DNA from: Bacteroidota bacterium
GTDB lineage: Bacteria > Bacteroidota > Bacteroidia > UKL13-3
Length of the DNA: 64,000 nucleotides
Direction: 5' to 3'
Assembly (NCBI GenBank): GCA_040388375.1
Contig: JAZKBU010000003.1
Span: 124,001 to 188,000, forward strand
Every line of letters begins with the position of its first letter. Position 1 is the first letter of the stretch. Made by a program: the position numbers and the translations under genes. A model generated the notes under the pieces. That model had not been told where the DNA came from and did not search any database. It worked only from the letters and a program-made list of their open reading frames with translations. Positions 9,041-18,297 of the stretch are shown here, piece by piece.

Positions 9041-10135
9041 TTATGCTGCCACTACTATAGTTGGTGCTACACCCATTGCTTTTAAATGCATTAAATGAGA
9101 ACGAACAGCACTAGCCACCGTTGGAAATTCTTTGTAGGTAATATTAAATTCTTCACAAGCCTGTTTTACAATTTTATGTATTTGTGGGTAATGTACATGG
9201 CTTATGCGTGGAAATAAATGATGTTCAATTTGAAAATTTAAACCACCCAATAACCAAGTCATAGAACGACTTTTGGTAGCAAAGTTTGCAGTGGTGTTTA
9301 TTTGATGAATAGCCCACTCTGTTTCAATTTTCATCGAAGTTCCATTGGTATCAACAAAATCCATATCTTCTAAAATATGTGCTAATTGGAAAACAACAGC
9401 AATTACTAAACCGCATACAAAAACAGTAATTAAATAACCAATAATAGTAGGTACTAAGCCGGCAAAAAATATTGGCAATACTAAAAATAAACCGATGTAG
9501 CCTACTTTTGTAATCCAAAATATAAAATGTTCTTTTAAATCCATTTTACGCAAAGGCGTATAATCAGAAATACGGCTGGCAAAATATTTTTTAAAGTCGT
9601 TTAAAAACACCCAGAATAAATAAGTTAAACCGTAAAGTAATAAACCATAAATATGTTGAAAACGGTGATACCATTTACCATCCTGATCAGCATGCACCCT
9701 TATAAAAGGTTTAATATCAATATCATCATCCATACCTTCAATATTGGTATAAGAGTGGTGGTTAATATTGTGTTTTTGTTTCCATAAATAGCTGCTACCG
9801 CCCATTACATTCAGGGAGTAACTCATTGCTTCATTAACCCATTTTTTTGTAGAATAACTGCCATGTGCACCATCGTGCATTACATTAAAACCAATAGCGG
9901 CTAAGTCAACACCTAGTACTATACATAAAGCTACGTTTAGTAAAGCTGATTCAGGAGTGAAAAATACCAATACAATATAAATCAATGCTAATGCCGTTAA
10001 AAGTATAGCAGTTTTACTGTAAAGCTTATAGTTTCCTGTTGATTTAATGTTTTTTGACTCAAAGTAATTTTCAACACGTTGTTTTAAAATGTTAAAGAAT
10101 TCTGGGTTTTTGTTGTCGAATTTAATTTTTGTCAT
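9041..10135 (-). CDS. Membrane fatty acid desaturase (front-end / acyl-CoA type)
   Basis: A 364-residue integral membrane di-iron desaturase introducing a double bond into a fatty acyl chain. The three histidine boxes are intact: HDGAH (residues 87-91), HNINHH (122-127) and the QIEHH variant near residue 305. The Q-for-H substitution in the third box is characteristic of front-end desaturases and related bacterial enzymes. Four to six hydrophobic segments surround the boxes. No cytochrome b5 domain is fused, so an external electron donor is needed. It stands alone with its own terminator; regulation by temperature or membrane fluidity would fit the family but is not visible. Confidence 0.92.
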   Translation of the reverse strand: MTKIKFDNKNPEFFNILKQRVENYFESKNIKSTGNYKLYSKTAILLTALALIYIVLVFFTPESALLNVALCIVLGVDLAAIGFNVMHDGAHGSYSTKKWVNEAMSYSLNVMGGSSYLWKQKHNINHHSYTNIEGMDDDIDIKPFIRVHADQDGKWYHRFQHIYGLLLYGLTYLFWVFLNDFKKYFASRISDYTPLRKMDLKEHFIFWITKVGYIGLFLVLPIFFAGLVPTIIGYLITVFVCGLVIAVVFQLAHILEDMDFVDTNGTSMKIETEWAIHQINTTANFATKSRSMTWLLGGLNFQIEHHLFPRISHVHYPQIHKIVKQACEEFNITYKEFPTVASAVRSHLMHLKAMGVAPTIVVAA

Positions 10136-10231
10136 TTAGTAATAGATAATGAATGCAATATCAACTATTAAATGCGTACTAAATAAAACATAAGTCATGT
10201 TTTTGTAATTTAATAGTTACAGTTATTTATA

Positions 10232-11299
10232 TTAAAAATCCATTCTAAAACGTTCACGTTTAAATTGTTGAAAGGCTAAAGGATTTGCCTTTAAACTGGC
10301 ATTGTCAGTCCTTCGGGCAATAATATCCAAAGCTAAATAAAGGGCATTACGCATGCTGCTTTCATCGGCAGTTCCCTTGCCGGCAATGTCATAAGCGGTA
10401 CCGTGGTCGGGTGATGTTCTCACCACATTAAGTCCGGCTGTGTAATTTACACCATCAGTAAATGCAAAATATTTAAAAGGTATCAACCCCTGGTCGTGGT
10501 ACATAGCTAATACAGCATCAAATTTTTCGTATTGTTTAGCACCAAAAAAGCCATCGGCAGGATAGGGGCCAAAAGCAACAATACCTTCAGCTTGTGCAGC
10601 ATTTACTGCCGGAATAATAATTTCTTTTTCTTCATTGCCAATTAAACCATTGTCACCGGCATGTGGGTTAAGACCCAATACGGCTATTTTAGGTTTAGGA
10701 CAATTGAAATCGTTTTTAAGCGATTCGTTTAATAGTTTTATTTTTTTCAGGATTAAATCGGTGCTTAGTTTTGCAGCTACCTCTTTAATAGGTAAATGGC
10801 CTGTTACCAAACCCACTTTTAACTCTTCGCAAACCAATAACATTAAAAAGTTATGACTACCTAGTTCATGCGCTAAATATTCAGTATGTCCTTTAAAAGG
10901 AAGCAGCTCACTGTTTACCTGGTTTTTGTTTAATGGAGCAGTAATTAGTCCGTCCAGTTTGCCTTCCTTTAAATCGCGGGTAGCCCATTCCAAACTTTTA
11001 AAAGCATATTTGCCCCCGGTAGTATTGGCGTCACCTATTTTTATTTCAACTTCCTCTTCCCAGCAACTAATTAAATTAACCTTTTTAGTGTTTAACTGAT
11101 CCATACTTTTAACAATGTTTACAAAAAAATCAGGCAGACCTATTACCTTTTTCCAATACCCAATAATTTTAGGAGAGGCATAGATAACAGGTGTACAATA
11201 GTCGCAAATACGAGGGTCACTAAGGGTTTTAATTACAATTTCGGGAGCAATGGAATTTACATCGCCAATGGTTATACCTATGATAGGAAGTTTACTCAT
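10232..11299 (-). CDS. pdxA: 4-hydroxythreonine-4-phosphate dehydrogenase
   Basis: Oxidises 4-phosphohydroxy-L-threonine in the DXP-dependent pyridoxal phosphate pathway. Visible signatures are GITIGDVNSIAPEI at the N-terminus, GLITAPLNKN, FKGHTEYLAH with a metal-binding histidine, GLNPHAGDNG, AMYHDQGLIPFK and RTSPDHGTAYDIAGKGTAD. The start is placed at the ATG at 11299 (355 residues, the usual length) and not at an in-frame TTG 11 codons earlier. No other pdx gene is in the window. Confidence 0.95.
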   Translation of the reverse strand: MSKLPIIGITIGDVNSIAPEIVIKTLSDPRICDYCTPVIYASPKIIGYWKKVIGLPDFFVNIVKSMDQLNTKKVNLISCWEEEVEIKIGDANTTGGKYAFKSLEWATRDLKEGKLDGLITAPLNKNQVNSELLPFKGHTEYLAHELGSHNFLMLLVCEELKVGLVTGHLPIKEVAAKLSTDLILKKIKLLNESLKNDFNCPKPKIAVLGLNPHAGDNGLIGNEEKEIIIPAVNAAQAEGIVAFGPYPADGFFGAKQYEKFDAVLAMYHDQGLIPFKYFAFTDGVNYTAGLNVVRTSPDHGTAYDIAGKGTADESSMRNALYLALDIIARRTDNASLKANPLAFQQFKRERFRMDF

Positions 11300-11458
11300 A
11301 TTATTTTCAATAAAGGAAGGCAATTTAACCAAGATTTTGAATACTGCCAGTATTACTTTTAAATAATATATAGTAATTGCTTATCTATAATATAATCAAA
11401 AAACAAATTGTTGAAACGGGGTAATAGTATTATAATTGTTTGTTAAACAAATAAGTCC

Positions 11459-14176
11459 ATGAAAAAAATATACTTAATCAGTATTCTTTTTTTATTATAC
11501 AGCCTGCAAGTCAAGTCAATTAACAAACCCTTTAATCAATCAGTGGGGTATATTGAAAACAAAGGCCAAATAATAGATCAAAATAATAGTTCTAATCCAT
11601 CTGTAAAATATTTATACAATGGTAATGGTTTAAATATACAATTGAAAGTCAATGGATTTAGCTACGATACTTATACCATAGAAAAAAAACCAAAAGCAAA
11701 AAACGAAACATACGAAGAACAAAACCTTCGGGAAAAATTCAAAACTCCACAAGAAGATATTACCTATCATTTCCATCGAATAGACATAGAATTTATAGGT
11801 GCCAATACCAAGCCGACCATAGTGGCCGAACAAGCCAATACCGGCTATACCAATTACTATACCGCTGGTACCAATGAAGAGGGGGTTACTTTTGTGAAAA
11901 CCTATCAGAAAGTAACATATAAAAACTTATATGAAGGTATCGACTTGGAGTTTGTATTGGACCAAAATGATAAACCAAAATACAATTTTATAATACATCC
12001 GGAAGCAGATGCCAGCCTTATAAAATGGAAATATATAGGAGCCAACAAAACCAGTATAGAAAATGACAAGATAATACTGGGTACAGCCTTTGGTAATTTA
12101 GAAGAGAGAATACCAATTAGTTATATGGCAGAAAACAGAGCAAACGTAGAGGTCAAATATCAGCAAAAAGAAAACATCTTTAGCTTTCATGCTAATTTAT
12201 ACAACCAAACCCAAACATTAATTATTGATCCTGTTTTATGGTGTACATATTATGGAGGAGTTGGTAGTGAAAATGGCAGTGATATGAGTATTGATACCAG
12301 CGGAAATATATTTGTTTGTGGGAGTGCATCCTCCAGTTCAAATATAGCCACAATTGGGTCTCATCAAGCAAGTCTTGGGGGTAATAGTGATGACGGTTTT
12401 ATTGTTAAATTCAATAGTTCAGGAGTACGTCTTTGGGGAACTTATTATGGTGGAACTGTAAGTGATGAGTTCAGAAGTATAACGGTGGATAAACAGGGGC
12501 AAAATATTTATGCCGGTGGAGTTACAAATTCAACAATTAATATTGCAACCAGTGGTGCACATCAAACTGCCAAAGGCAGCGCTGGGACAAGTACTCCATC
12601 GGATGCATTTTTAGTTAAATTCAATGATTTAGGTATAAGAATATGGGGAACATATTATGGAGGAGGTGCCTATGACCAAGCCTATATTGTAACAACGGAC
12701 TTTACAGGGAACGTTTACCTGGGTGGTTTAACAAATGCTTCTGATAATATAGCCACAAGTGGGGCTCATCAGGTAAATATTGCAGCGGTTCTATATTATG
12801 ATGGATTTATTGCTAAATTTAATGCCTCAGGTACAAGATTGTGGGGGACTTATTATGGAGGAACTGGTTGGGACGCAATTGTCGGAATAGTTACCGATGT
12901 AACCGGCAATGTGTATGCTTGTGGTGGTACATTCTCAACTAGTGGTATTGCTACAATCGGGGCACATCAGGTAGCACATGCTAATATTGGTAGTGAAGAT
13001 GGACTTGTGGTTAAATTCGATTCGTTAGGTGTTAGGTTGTGGGGAACTTATTATGGTGGAACATCACAAGATGGCCCAAATGATATTACAAATGATAACA
13101 ATGGAGATATTTATATTTGTGGTCACACAACATCTTCTACCAATATAGCAAGTGTTGGTGCCCATATGCCAACTTATGCAGGTGGGCAGGATGGTTTTAT
13201 TGCAAAATTCAATAGTTTAGGAGTACGTCTTTGGGGAACTTATTATGGAGGAAATTCACTGGATGATTTTAAGTCAATAATTATTGATAATATAGGAAAT
13301 GTTTTTTTAGGAGGAGCTAGTTCCTCTACTACAAATATTGCTAGTAGCATAGCTAATCAAACAGTTTTGGGAGGGAGTAGTGATGGCATTGTAGTTAAAT
13401 TTAATAGCTTTGGTGTCCGTTTATGGGCCACTTATTTTGGAGGAAATAATGGTGATGGTATAGGTAGTCTTGGTGTTGACTATGCGGGTAATATTTATGT
13501 ATGTGGTAGCACATTATCCACGTCTAATTTGGCTACCTTTGGGGCACATCAAACAGCTTTGTCTAGTATTAGTTCAACTGATGCGTTTATAGCATCGTTT
13601 ACATCTAGTGGTGGTTTACCTGTGAAATTACTTTCTTTTACTGGTAAAAAAGATAGTAGAAATATTACACTTACATGGCAAACAGCCAGTGAAATAAATA
13701 ATGAAAAATTTGAAATAGAACGTTCTTTTAATAATAAGGATTGGGCCAAAATTGGCAACGTAAAGGGCAATGGAACGAGTAGCATAACAAATCAATACCA
13801 ATTTACGGATAATAGTTTTTCATTAATTAATGAGCAACCGCCAAGTTTATATTATCACTTAAAACAAATAGATTTTGATGGTTCTTTTGAATATAGTAAA
13901 ACTGTTTTAGTATCAAATAGTGGCTTTCAAGAAAATAATATATTACCCAATCCTTTTGTTAATGAATTAACTATTGATTTAAATAGTTCGAATGCAGGAA
14001 TTGCTAAGGTTAAAATTACAGATGTAATGGGAAGAGAATATTATAACAGCAATGAAAATATAAGCGAAGGGTTTAATCAAATACAAGTTAATACTACACT
14101 GTTTGAAAGAGGTATTTATATAATACAAATACTGGTAAATGATGAAATAATTAGCAAAAAAGTATTAAAGCAATAA
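11459..14176 (+). CDS. SBBP-repeat beta-propeller protein with T9SS type A sorting domain
   Basis: A 905-residue exported protein. After a signal peptide comes an N-terminal domain of the type that precedes SBBP repeats (VGYIENKGQIIDQ, then two beta-rich segments up to about 250). Seven SBBP repeats follow, each opening with a WGTYYGG-like motif and continuing D-x-GN-x-Y-x-x-G and IAT-GAHQ. They run from about residue 257 to 715 and most likely fold as a beta-propeller. A GLPVKLLSF stalk module (from about 719) leads into the C-terminal sorting domain (NPFVNELTIDL, ERGIYIIQI). Its role is unknown; adhesion or glycan binding at the cell surface is inferred. The repeats are not identical at DNA level, indicating an old array. 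Confidence 0.88.
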   Translation: MKKIYLISILFLLYSLQVKSINKPFNQSVGYIENKGQIIDQNNSSNPSVKYLYNGNGLNIQLKVNGFSYDTYTIEKKPKAKNETYEEQNLREKFKTPQEDITYHFHRIDIEFIGANTKPTIVAEQANTGYTNYYTAGTNEEGVTFVKTYQKVTYKNLYEGIDLEFVLDQNDKPKYNFIIHPEADASLIKWKYIGANKTSIENDKIILGTAFGNLEERIPISYMAENRANVEVKYQQKENIFSFHANLYNQTQTLIIDPVLWCTYYGGVGSENGSDMSIDTSGNIFVCGSASSSSNIATIGSHQASLGGNSDDGFIVKFNSSGVRLWGTYYGGTVSDEFRSITVDKQGQNIYAGGVTNSTINIATSGAHQTAKGSAGTSTPSDAFLVKFNDLGIRIWGTYYGGGAYDQAYIVTTDFTGNVYLGGLTNASDNIATSGAHQVNIAAVLYYDGFIAKFNASGTRLWGTYYGGTGWDAIVGIVTDVTGNVYACGGTFSTSGIATIGAHQVAHANIGSEDGLVVKFDSLGVRLWGTYYGGTSQDGPNDITNDNNGDIYICGHTTSSTNIASVGAHMPTYAGGQDGFIAKFNSLGVRLWGTYYGGNSLDDFKSIIIDNIGNVFLGGASSSTTNIASSIANQTVLGGSSDGIVVKFNSFGVRLWATYFGGNNGDGIGSLGVDYAGNIYVCGSTLSTSNLATFGAHQTALSSISSTDAFIASFTSSGGLPVKLLSFTGKKDSRNITLTWQTASEINNEKFEIERSFNNKDWAKIGNVKGNGTSSITNQYQFTDNSFSLINEQPPSLYYHLKQIDFDGSFEYSKTVLVSNSGFQENNILPNPFVNELTIDLNSSNAGIAKVKITDVMGREYYNSNENISEGFNQIQVNTTLFERGIYIIQILVNDEIISKKVLKQ

Positions 14177-14186
14177 AAACAATAAA

Positions 14187-14840
14187 CTACAAAGCTTTTA
14201 AACTTGCAATAATTTCAGTCGGATTACTGCTGGCAAACACATAATTACCTGCTACCAATACATCTGCACCTGCTTTCAATAGTTTTGGAGCGGTAACATC
14301 GTTTACGCCACCATCAATTTCTATTAAGCAAGAACTGTTTTTTTGAATAATTAAGCTTTTTAAATCAGCACACTTGCTGTAAGTATTTTCAATGAATTTT
14401 TGTCCGCCAAAACCGGGGTTCACACTCATCATACAAACCAAATCAATATCTGCTATTACATCTTTTAACAAATCAACAGAAGTATGCGGATTAAGTGCCA
14501 CCCCTGCTTTCATTCCGGCTTCTTTTATGGCATGAATGGTTCTGTGCAAGTGGGTGCAAGCTTCGTAATGCACGGAAAGAATATTGGCTCCGGCATTTTT
14601 AAAATCATTAATATAACGCTCCGGCTGCACTATCATTAAATGAACATCTAAGGTTTTAGTGGCTAATTTTTTTAAAGGGACCATTACGGGAAAACCAAAA
14701 GAAATATTAGGTACAAATACCCCGTCCATTACATCAATATGAAACCAATCAGCCTGGCTTTGGTTAATCATTTCAATATCGGTTCCTAATTGGGCAAAAT
14801 TGGCCGAAAGGATAGAGGGAGCAATTAAATGTTTTGACAT
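14187..14840 (-). CDS. rpe: Ribulose-phosphate 3-epimerase
   Basis: Interconverts ribulose 5-phosphate and xylulose 5-phosphate in the pentose phosphate pathway. The 217-residue length is standard for this TIM-barrel enzyme. Signatures are APSILSANFAQLG, the metal/catalytic strand FHIDVMDGVFVPNISFG, DVHLMIVQPERY, MSVNPGFGGQKFIE and EIDGGVN. Metal-coordinating His and Asp residues are all present. Convergent with the SBBP protein gene with a ten-base gap and no obvious terminator hairpin. Confidence 0.96.
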   Translation of the reverse strand: MSKHLIAPSILSANFAQLGTDIEMINQSQADWFHIDVMDGVFVPNISFGFPVMVPLKKLATKTLDVHLMIVQPERYINDFKNAGANILSVHYEACTHLHRTIHAIKEAGMKAGVALNPHTSVDLLKDVIADIDLVCMMSVNPGFGGQKFIENTYSKCADLKSLIIQKNSSCLIEIDGGVNDVTAPKLLKAGADVLVAGNYVFASSNPTEIIASLKAL

Positions 14841-14886
14841 ACTGCTGCGAATATAAAATATAAGTCCGCAACATGAAAATAATTAG

Positions 14887-15579
14887 TTAATCATTTAATA
14901 AGAAGAAACCGATACCTAAGTTGATATTTACAACCGTTTGGTTATAAGAAACATCACCTTGTGGATATATTTTATTGCCCGTTTTATCGATAACTATAAC
15001 ATTTTTTGGTTTAGCATAACTTGAAATATAATCGGCTTCAATTTCTATAAACCATTTATCTTTAAGAGGCAAGTAAATGCCAATACCGAGCCCTGTAATA
15101 AAGCCAAAGCTAGAAGCTTGCGGGAACATAAGTGATTCTTTACTATTGCTAATTTCAATTTCGGCAGTTTTAGAAACGCCTAAGCCACCGAAACCTTTTA
15201 TAAACAATGGTGTTTCCTTACCTTTAAATAGTAAACTGGCAATTACCCCCTGTGTGCTTGATTTTTGAAGTACTTTGGCATTATTGGTTGTATATATATT
15301 ATTGGAAGCTGATCTTAAGTTACCGTCTTCAAGCCCATTGGTGTAGTAAAGATAATTTAAACCAACACAAAAAGTGTTTGCTAATCGGTATTCTGCATAT
15401 AACTTATAGTTTTGACCTGTTGTTGCATAGCCATTATCAACATATAAATTAAAACCACTTGCAAAATTACCGGTAGGCATGGCAAATCCCGTTTGGATAC
15501 CAATTTGTAGTTTAGGAGCTTGTCCGTATGTTTTAAAAGTTGTAATTAGTATTAATAAAAGTAGAGTTTTTCTAAGCAT
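14887..15579 (-). CDS. Outer membrane beta-barrel domain protein
   Basis: A 230-residue protein with a signal peptide ending ...TTFKTYGQA and then alternating amphipathic strands of a small outer-membrane barrel. Examples are KLQIGIQTGFAMPTG, YKLYAEYRLANTFCVGLNYLYY, GFITGLGIGIYLPL and a final strand VVNINLGIGFFLL. It resembles PorT/OmpA-like eight-stranded barrels with no extra periplasmic domain. Function not recognisable. It sits 46 bases upstream of rpe on the same strand but is probably transcribed separately. Confidence 0.72.
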   Translation of the reverse strand: MLRKTLLLLILITTFKTYGQAPKLQIGIQTGFAMPTGNFASGFNLYVDNGYATTGQNYKLYAEYRLANTFCVGLNYLYYTNGLEDGNLRSASNNIYTTNNAKVLQKSSTQGVIASLLFKGKETPLFIKGFGGLGVSKTAEIEISNSKESLMFPQASSFGFITGLGIGIYLPLKDKWFIEIEADYISSYAKPKNVIVIDKTGNKIYPQGDVSYNQTVVNINLGIGFFLLND

Positions 15580-15816
15580 AATTCATGCAATTTTTGGTTA
15601 ATGTTTTTTATTACAAAACAAGATGCTTCAAAATGCAATAATGATTATCTACACTCATAAAAATCAATGGACTTATTTTTTTAATGTATATATGAATGGC
15701 GGGCAAACATAATGTAAGCCTTAAAATCTGATGTAGTTTGTCTTACCCAAAAATACTTTGGTGCGAAATGTAAATTATATTTTCTAGCCTGCTTTGCATC
15801 AATTATACTTGCACCA

Positions 15817-16335
15817 ATGTTTCGCTATAAATTCATTATTTTAATACTTTGTTTAAGTTTGGCCAGAACTGTTTTTGCCCAATACGATGACGAAGTACAA
15901 CCTTATAAAGAACCACAGGGACGTAATAATTGGTATATTGAAGCAGGCGGTGCAGCCCTTTTATGGAGTGCTAATTATGAGAAATACCTGTATCAAAACA
16001 GAACAAAGTCTTTAACATGGACAGGCAGGATTGGCTTTGGTTTTTGCCCGATTGAATACAAATTATTAAACAGCGTTTACCTCGAAAAAAATTCTGTGGC
16101 CATGCCTTTTACCACGTCTCTTGTATTAGGAAAAGGAAAAGAAAAATTAGAATTAGGTGCTGGTTATACATTAGCTACTAAAAACTTTTTAGAGCGCCAG
16201 GTCTTCCCCACTTTTATTGCTGGGTTTAAAGTAATTGATAACAATGGAACTTTGCTTAGAATTAATTATGCCCCACATTACCGCGATGAACAATTTATCA
16301 ATTGGTTTGGTGTGAGTTTAGGTCGTAATTTTTAG
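15817..16335 (+). CDS. Hypothetical exported protein, probable small outer-membrane barrel
   Basis: A 172-residue protein with a signal peptide (to about VFAQ, residue 22) and a mature region of amphipathic beta strands. Examples are WYIEAGGAALLWSANYEKYL, WTGRIGFGFCPIEY, FTTSLVLGKGKEKLELGAGYTL and FINWFGVSLGRNF at the end. I do not recognise a named family. A TATACTTG element ends only a few bases before the ATG, suggesting a very short leader. The next gene, mtaB, has its own -7 box. Confidence 0.65.
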   Translation: MFRYKFIILILCLSLARTVFAQYDDEVQPYKEPQGRNNWYIEAGGAALLWSANYEKYLYQNRTKSLTWTGRIGFGFCPIEYKLLNSVYLEKNSVAMPFTTSLVLGKGKEKLELGAGYTLATKNFLERQVFPTFIAGFKVIDNNGTLLRINYAPHYRDEQFINWFGVSLGRNF

Positions 16336-16357
16336 TTTAGTTTTCCTTTTTCTTTCA

Positions 16358-16365
16358 TACTTTTG
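16358..16365 (+). promoter_or_regulatory. -7 box TACTTTTG immediately before mtaB
   Basis: TACTTTTG is an exact TAnnTTTG match and ends six bases before the ATG at 16372. Because it overlaps a possible upstream TTG start at 16363, it argues for the ATG start and for a leaderless or nearly leaderless transcript. Confidence 0.5.
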
Positions 16366-16371
16366 CATGCT

Positions 16372-17679
16372 ATGCAAAAAACAGTTGCGTTTTATACATT
16401 AGGTTGTAAATTAAACTTTTCCGAAACCAGTTCTATTGGCAGGCAGTTAAGTGAGGCAGGTATGCAAAAGGTTGCTTTTGAAGCAGGAGCTGATGTATAT
16501 GTGGTGAATACCTGCTCCGTAACAGATAATGCAGATAAAAAATGCAAAAAAATAGTAAAAGAAGCTTTACGCCATAATCCGAATGCATTTGTAGCCATAG
16601 TAGGCTGTTATGCGCAGCTAAAGCCAAACGAAATAGCTAAAATACCAGGGGTAGACATTGTATTAGGGGCTGCTGAAAAATTCAACATCAATAATTACTT
16701 AGAAGATTTAAATAAAAAAGAAGTTGCGGTAGTTAAAGAAGGTAAAATAAAAGAAGTTTTAGATTACCACGCAAGCTACTCCATAGGTGACAGAACACGC
16801 TCATTTTTAAAAGTACAAGACGGTTGTGATTATTTTTGTTCGTTTTGCACTATTCCATTGGCTAGAGGTAAAAGCAGAAGCGATACCATAGAAAATACAG
16901 TAAAACAAGCTGCTGAAATTGTTAACCAAGGTATAAAAGAAATAGTTTTAACAGGCGTAAATACTGGCGATTTTGGACATGGAACTGAAGAAAACTTTTA
17001 TTTACTGTTACAAGCTTTAGAGCAGATTGAAGGATTGGAAAGAATACGGATTTCATCAATAGAACCAAACTTACTAACCGATGAAATTATAGAGTTGGTA
17101 GCCCAATCAAATAAAATTGTTCCCCATTTTCATATTCCATTGCAAAGCGGAAGCGATAAAATTTTACAATCAATGCGCAGAAGGTATTTAACAGCGTTAT
17201 ATACTTCGCGGGTTCATAAAATTAAGACGTTAATGCCCCATTGCTGTATTGGTGTAGATGTTATAGTGGGTTATCCGGGTGAAGAACATGAAGATTTTAT
17301 TGATACCTATAATTACTTAAATGAATTAAATATTTCGTACTTGCATGTGTTTACCTATAGCGAGCGTGTAAACACTACAGCTTATAAATTACCGGGTAAA
17401 GTACCCAATAGCGAACGTGCAGATAGAAGTAAAATGCTACATATTTTATCAGACAAAAAACGTCTGGCGTTTTATAACGAACATGTTGGTAAAACCTATC
17501 CGGTACTTTGGGAGGCAGAAAACGATAACAATATAATGTATGGGTTTACCAGTAACTATATAAAAGTTAAAACTAATTACGATCCTATGTTGGTGAATGA
17601 AATAATAGAGGTTGAAATTACTGCCATTGATAACGAAGATATGGTGGCTAAGTGCAAGCTATTACAAATGGTTTATTAG
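16372..17679 (+). CDS. mtaB: tRNA (N6-threonylcarbamoyladenosine37-C2)-methylthiotransferase
   Basis: A 435-residue radical-SAM enzyme converting t6A37 to ms2t6A in tRNAs reading ANN codons. The N-terminal MTTase domain supplies three cluster cysteines (Cys12 in GCKLN, Cys48 in NTCSV, Cys79 in GCYAQ). The radical-SAM domain has the CxxxCxxC motif DGCDYFCSFC (Cys152, 156, 159). The downstream GEEHEDF and HVFTYSERVNTTAY segments and a C-terminal TRAM-like region complete it. MtaB rather than MiaB is inferred from GCKLNFSE and overall spacing. The start is set at the ATG because the -7 box overlaps the longer TTG alternative. Confidence 0.93.
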   Translation: MQKTVAFYTLGCKLNFSETSSIGRQLSEAGMQKVAFEAGADVYVVNTCSVTDNADKKCKKIVKEALRHNPNAFVAIVGCYAQLKPNEIAKIPGVDIVLGAAEKFNINNYLEDLNKKEVAVVKEGKIKEVLDYHASYSIGDRTRSFLKVQDGCDYFCSFCTIPLARGKSRSDTIENTVKQAAEIVNQGIKEIVLTGVNTGDFGHGTEENFYLLLQALEQIEGLERIRISSIEPNLLTDEIIELVAQSNKIVPHFHIPLQSGSDKILQSMRRRYLTALYTSRVHKIKTLMPHCCIGVDVIVGYPGEEHEDFIDTYNYLNELNISYLHVFTYSERVNTTAYKLPGKVPNSERADRSKMLHILSDKKRLAFYNEHVGKTYPVLWEAENDNNIMYGFTSNYIKVKTNYDPMLVNEIIEVEITAIDNEDMVAKCKLLQMVY

Positions 17680-17705
17680 TACGGGCTAATTATACATATT
17701 AAAAC

Positions 17706-17742
17706 AAAAAACGCAAGTACTTAAAGTGCTTGCGTTTTTTGT
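17706..17742. terminator. Bidirectional terminator between mtaB and peroxiredoxin genes
   Basis: AAAAAACGCAAGTACT pairs with AGTGCTTGCGTTTTTT (one wobble) around a three-base loop. A- and T-runs on either side allow termination on both strands between these convergent genes. Confidence 0.85.
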
Positions 17743-17759
17743 TATGTGTTAAGCCTACT

Positions 17760-18233
17760 TTAGTTTAAGCCGGCAAGTGTAGCATTGATAGCTTCAAAAT
17801 TAGGCATGTTGCTCGGAACATCTAATACCTCGGCATATTGAATAATACCTTCTTTGTCAATTACAAATGCAGAACGCTTAGAAACACCGTGCATACCAAA
17901 AGCAGGGAATGTTTCGTGAAGGGCATGGTAAGCAGTTGAAGCTGTTTTATTAAAATCCGATAACAAATCAAATGATAAGTTTTGCTCCTCTTTAAATTTA
18001 CCTAATGTAAATAATGAGTCAACAGAAATAGCAACAACATCAGCGTTGTCGTTTTTATACATGCTAATGCCATCGCGCACTGCGCATAATTGTGCCGTAC
18101 ATACACCGGTAAATGCAAATGGAAAAAAATGTACAATTAAATTTTTATCCTTAAAATCTTCTAGTTTTACTTCTTTTTTGTCAGAGCTAAACAATGAGAA
18201 AGAAGGTGCTTTATCGCCTTTTTGTAATGTCAT
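17760..18233 (-). CDS. Peroxiredoxin (AhpC/TSA family)
   Basis: A 157-residue thiol peroxidase with a thioredoxin fold. The peroxidatic cysteine is Cys45 in FAFTGVCTAQLC, with Cys50 as a possible second redox residue. The N-terminal GDKAPSFSLF and the VSKRSAFVIDKEGIIQY strand are typical. It reduces hydrogen peroxide and organic hydroperoxides in the cytoplasm; no signal peptide is present. The CxxxxC spacing resembles AhpE-like one-Cys or BCP-type members, so the exact subclass is open. It ends at the shared terminator with mtaB. Confidence 0.9.
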   Translation of the reverse strand: MTLQKGDKAPSFSLFSSDKKEVKLEDFKDKNLIVHFFPFAFTGVCTAQLCAVRDGISMYKNDNADVVAISVDSLFTLGKFKEEQNLSFDLLSDFNKTASTAYHALHETFPAFGMHGVSKRSAFVIDKEGIIQYAEVLDVPSNMPNFEAINATLAGLN

Positions 18234-18297
18234 GTTTTATTTGTTTTGTTTATATAATTTGTAACCACAATGGTATAAAAATTGTTTTGAAGAGTTG

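Noticed and set aside
16363-16371. TTG start for mtaB three codons upstream of the ATG
   Set aside because: It lies within the -7 promoter box, so it is probably not transcribed.
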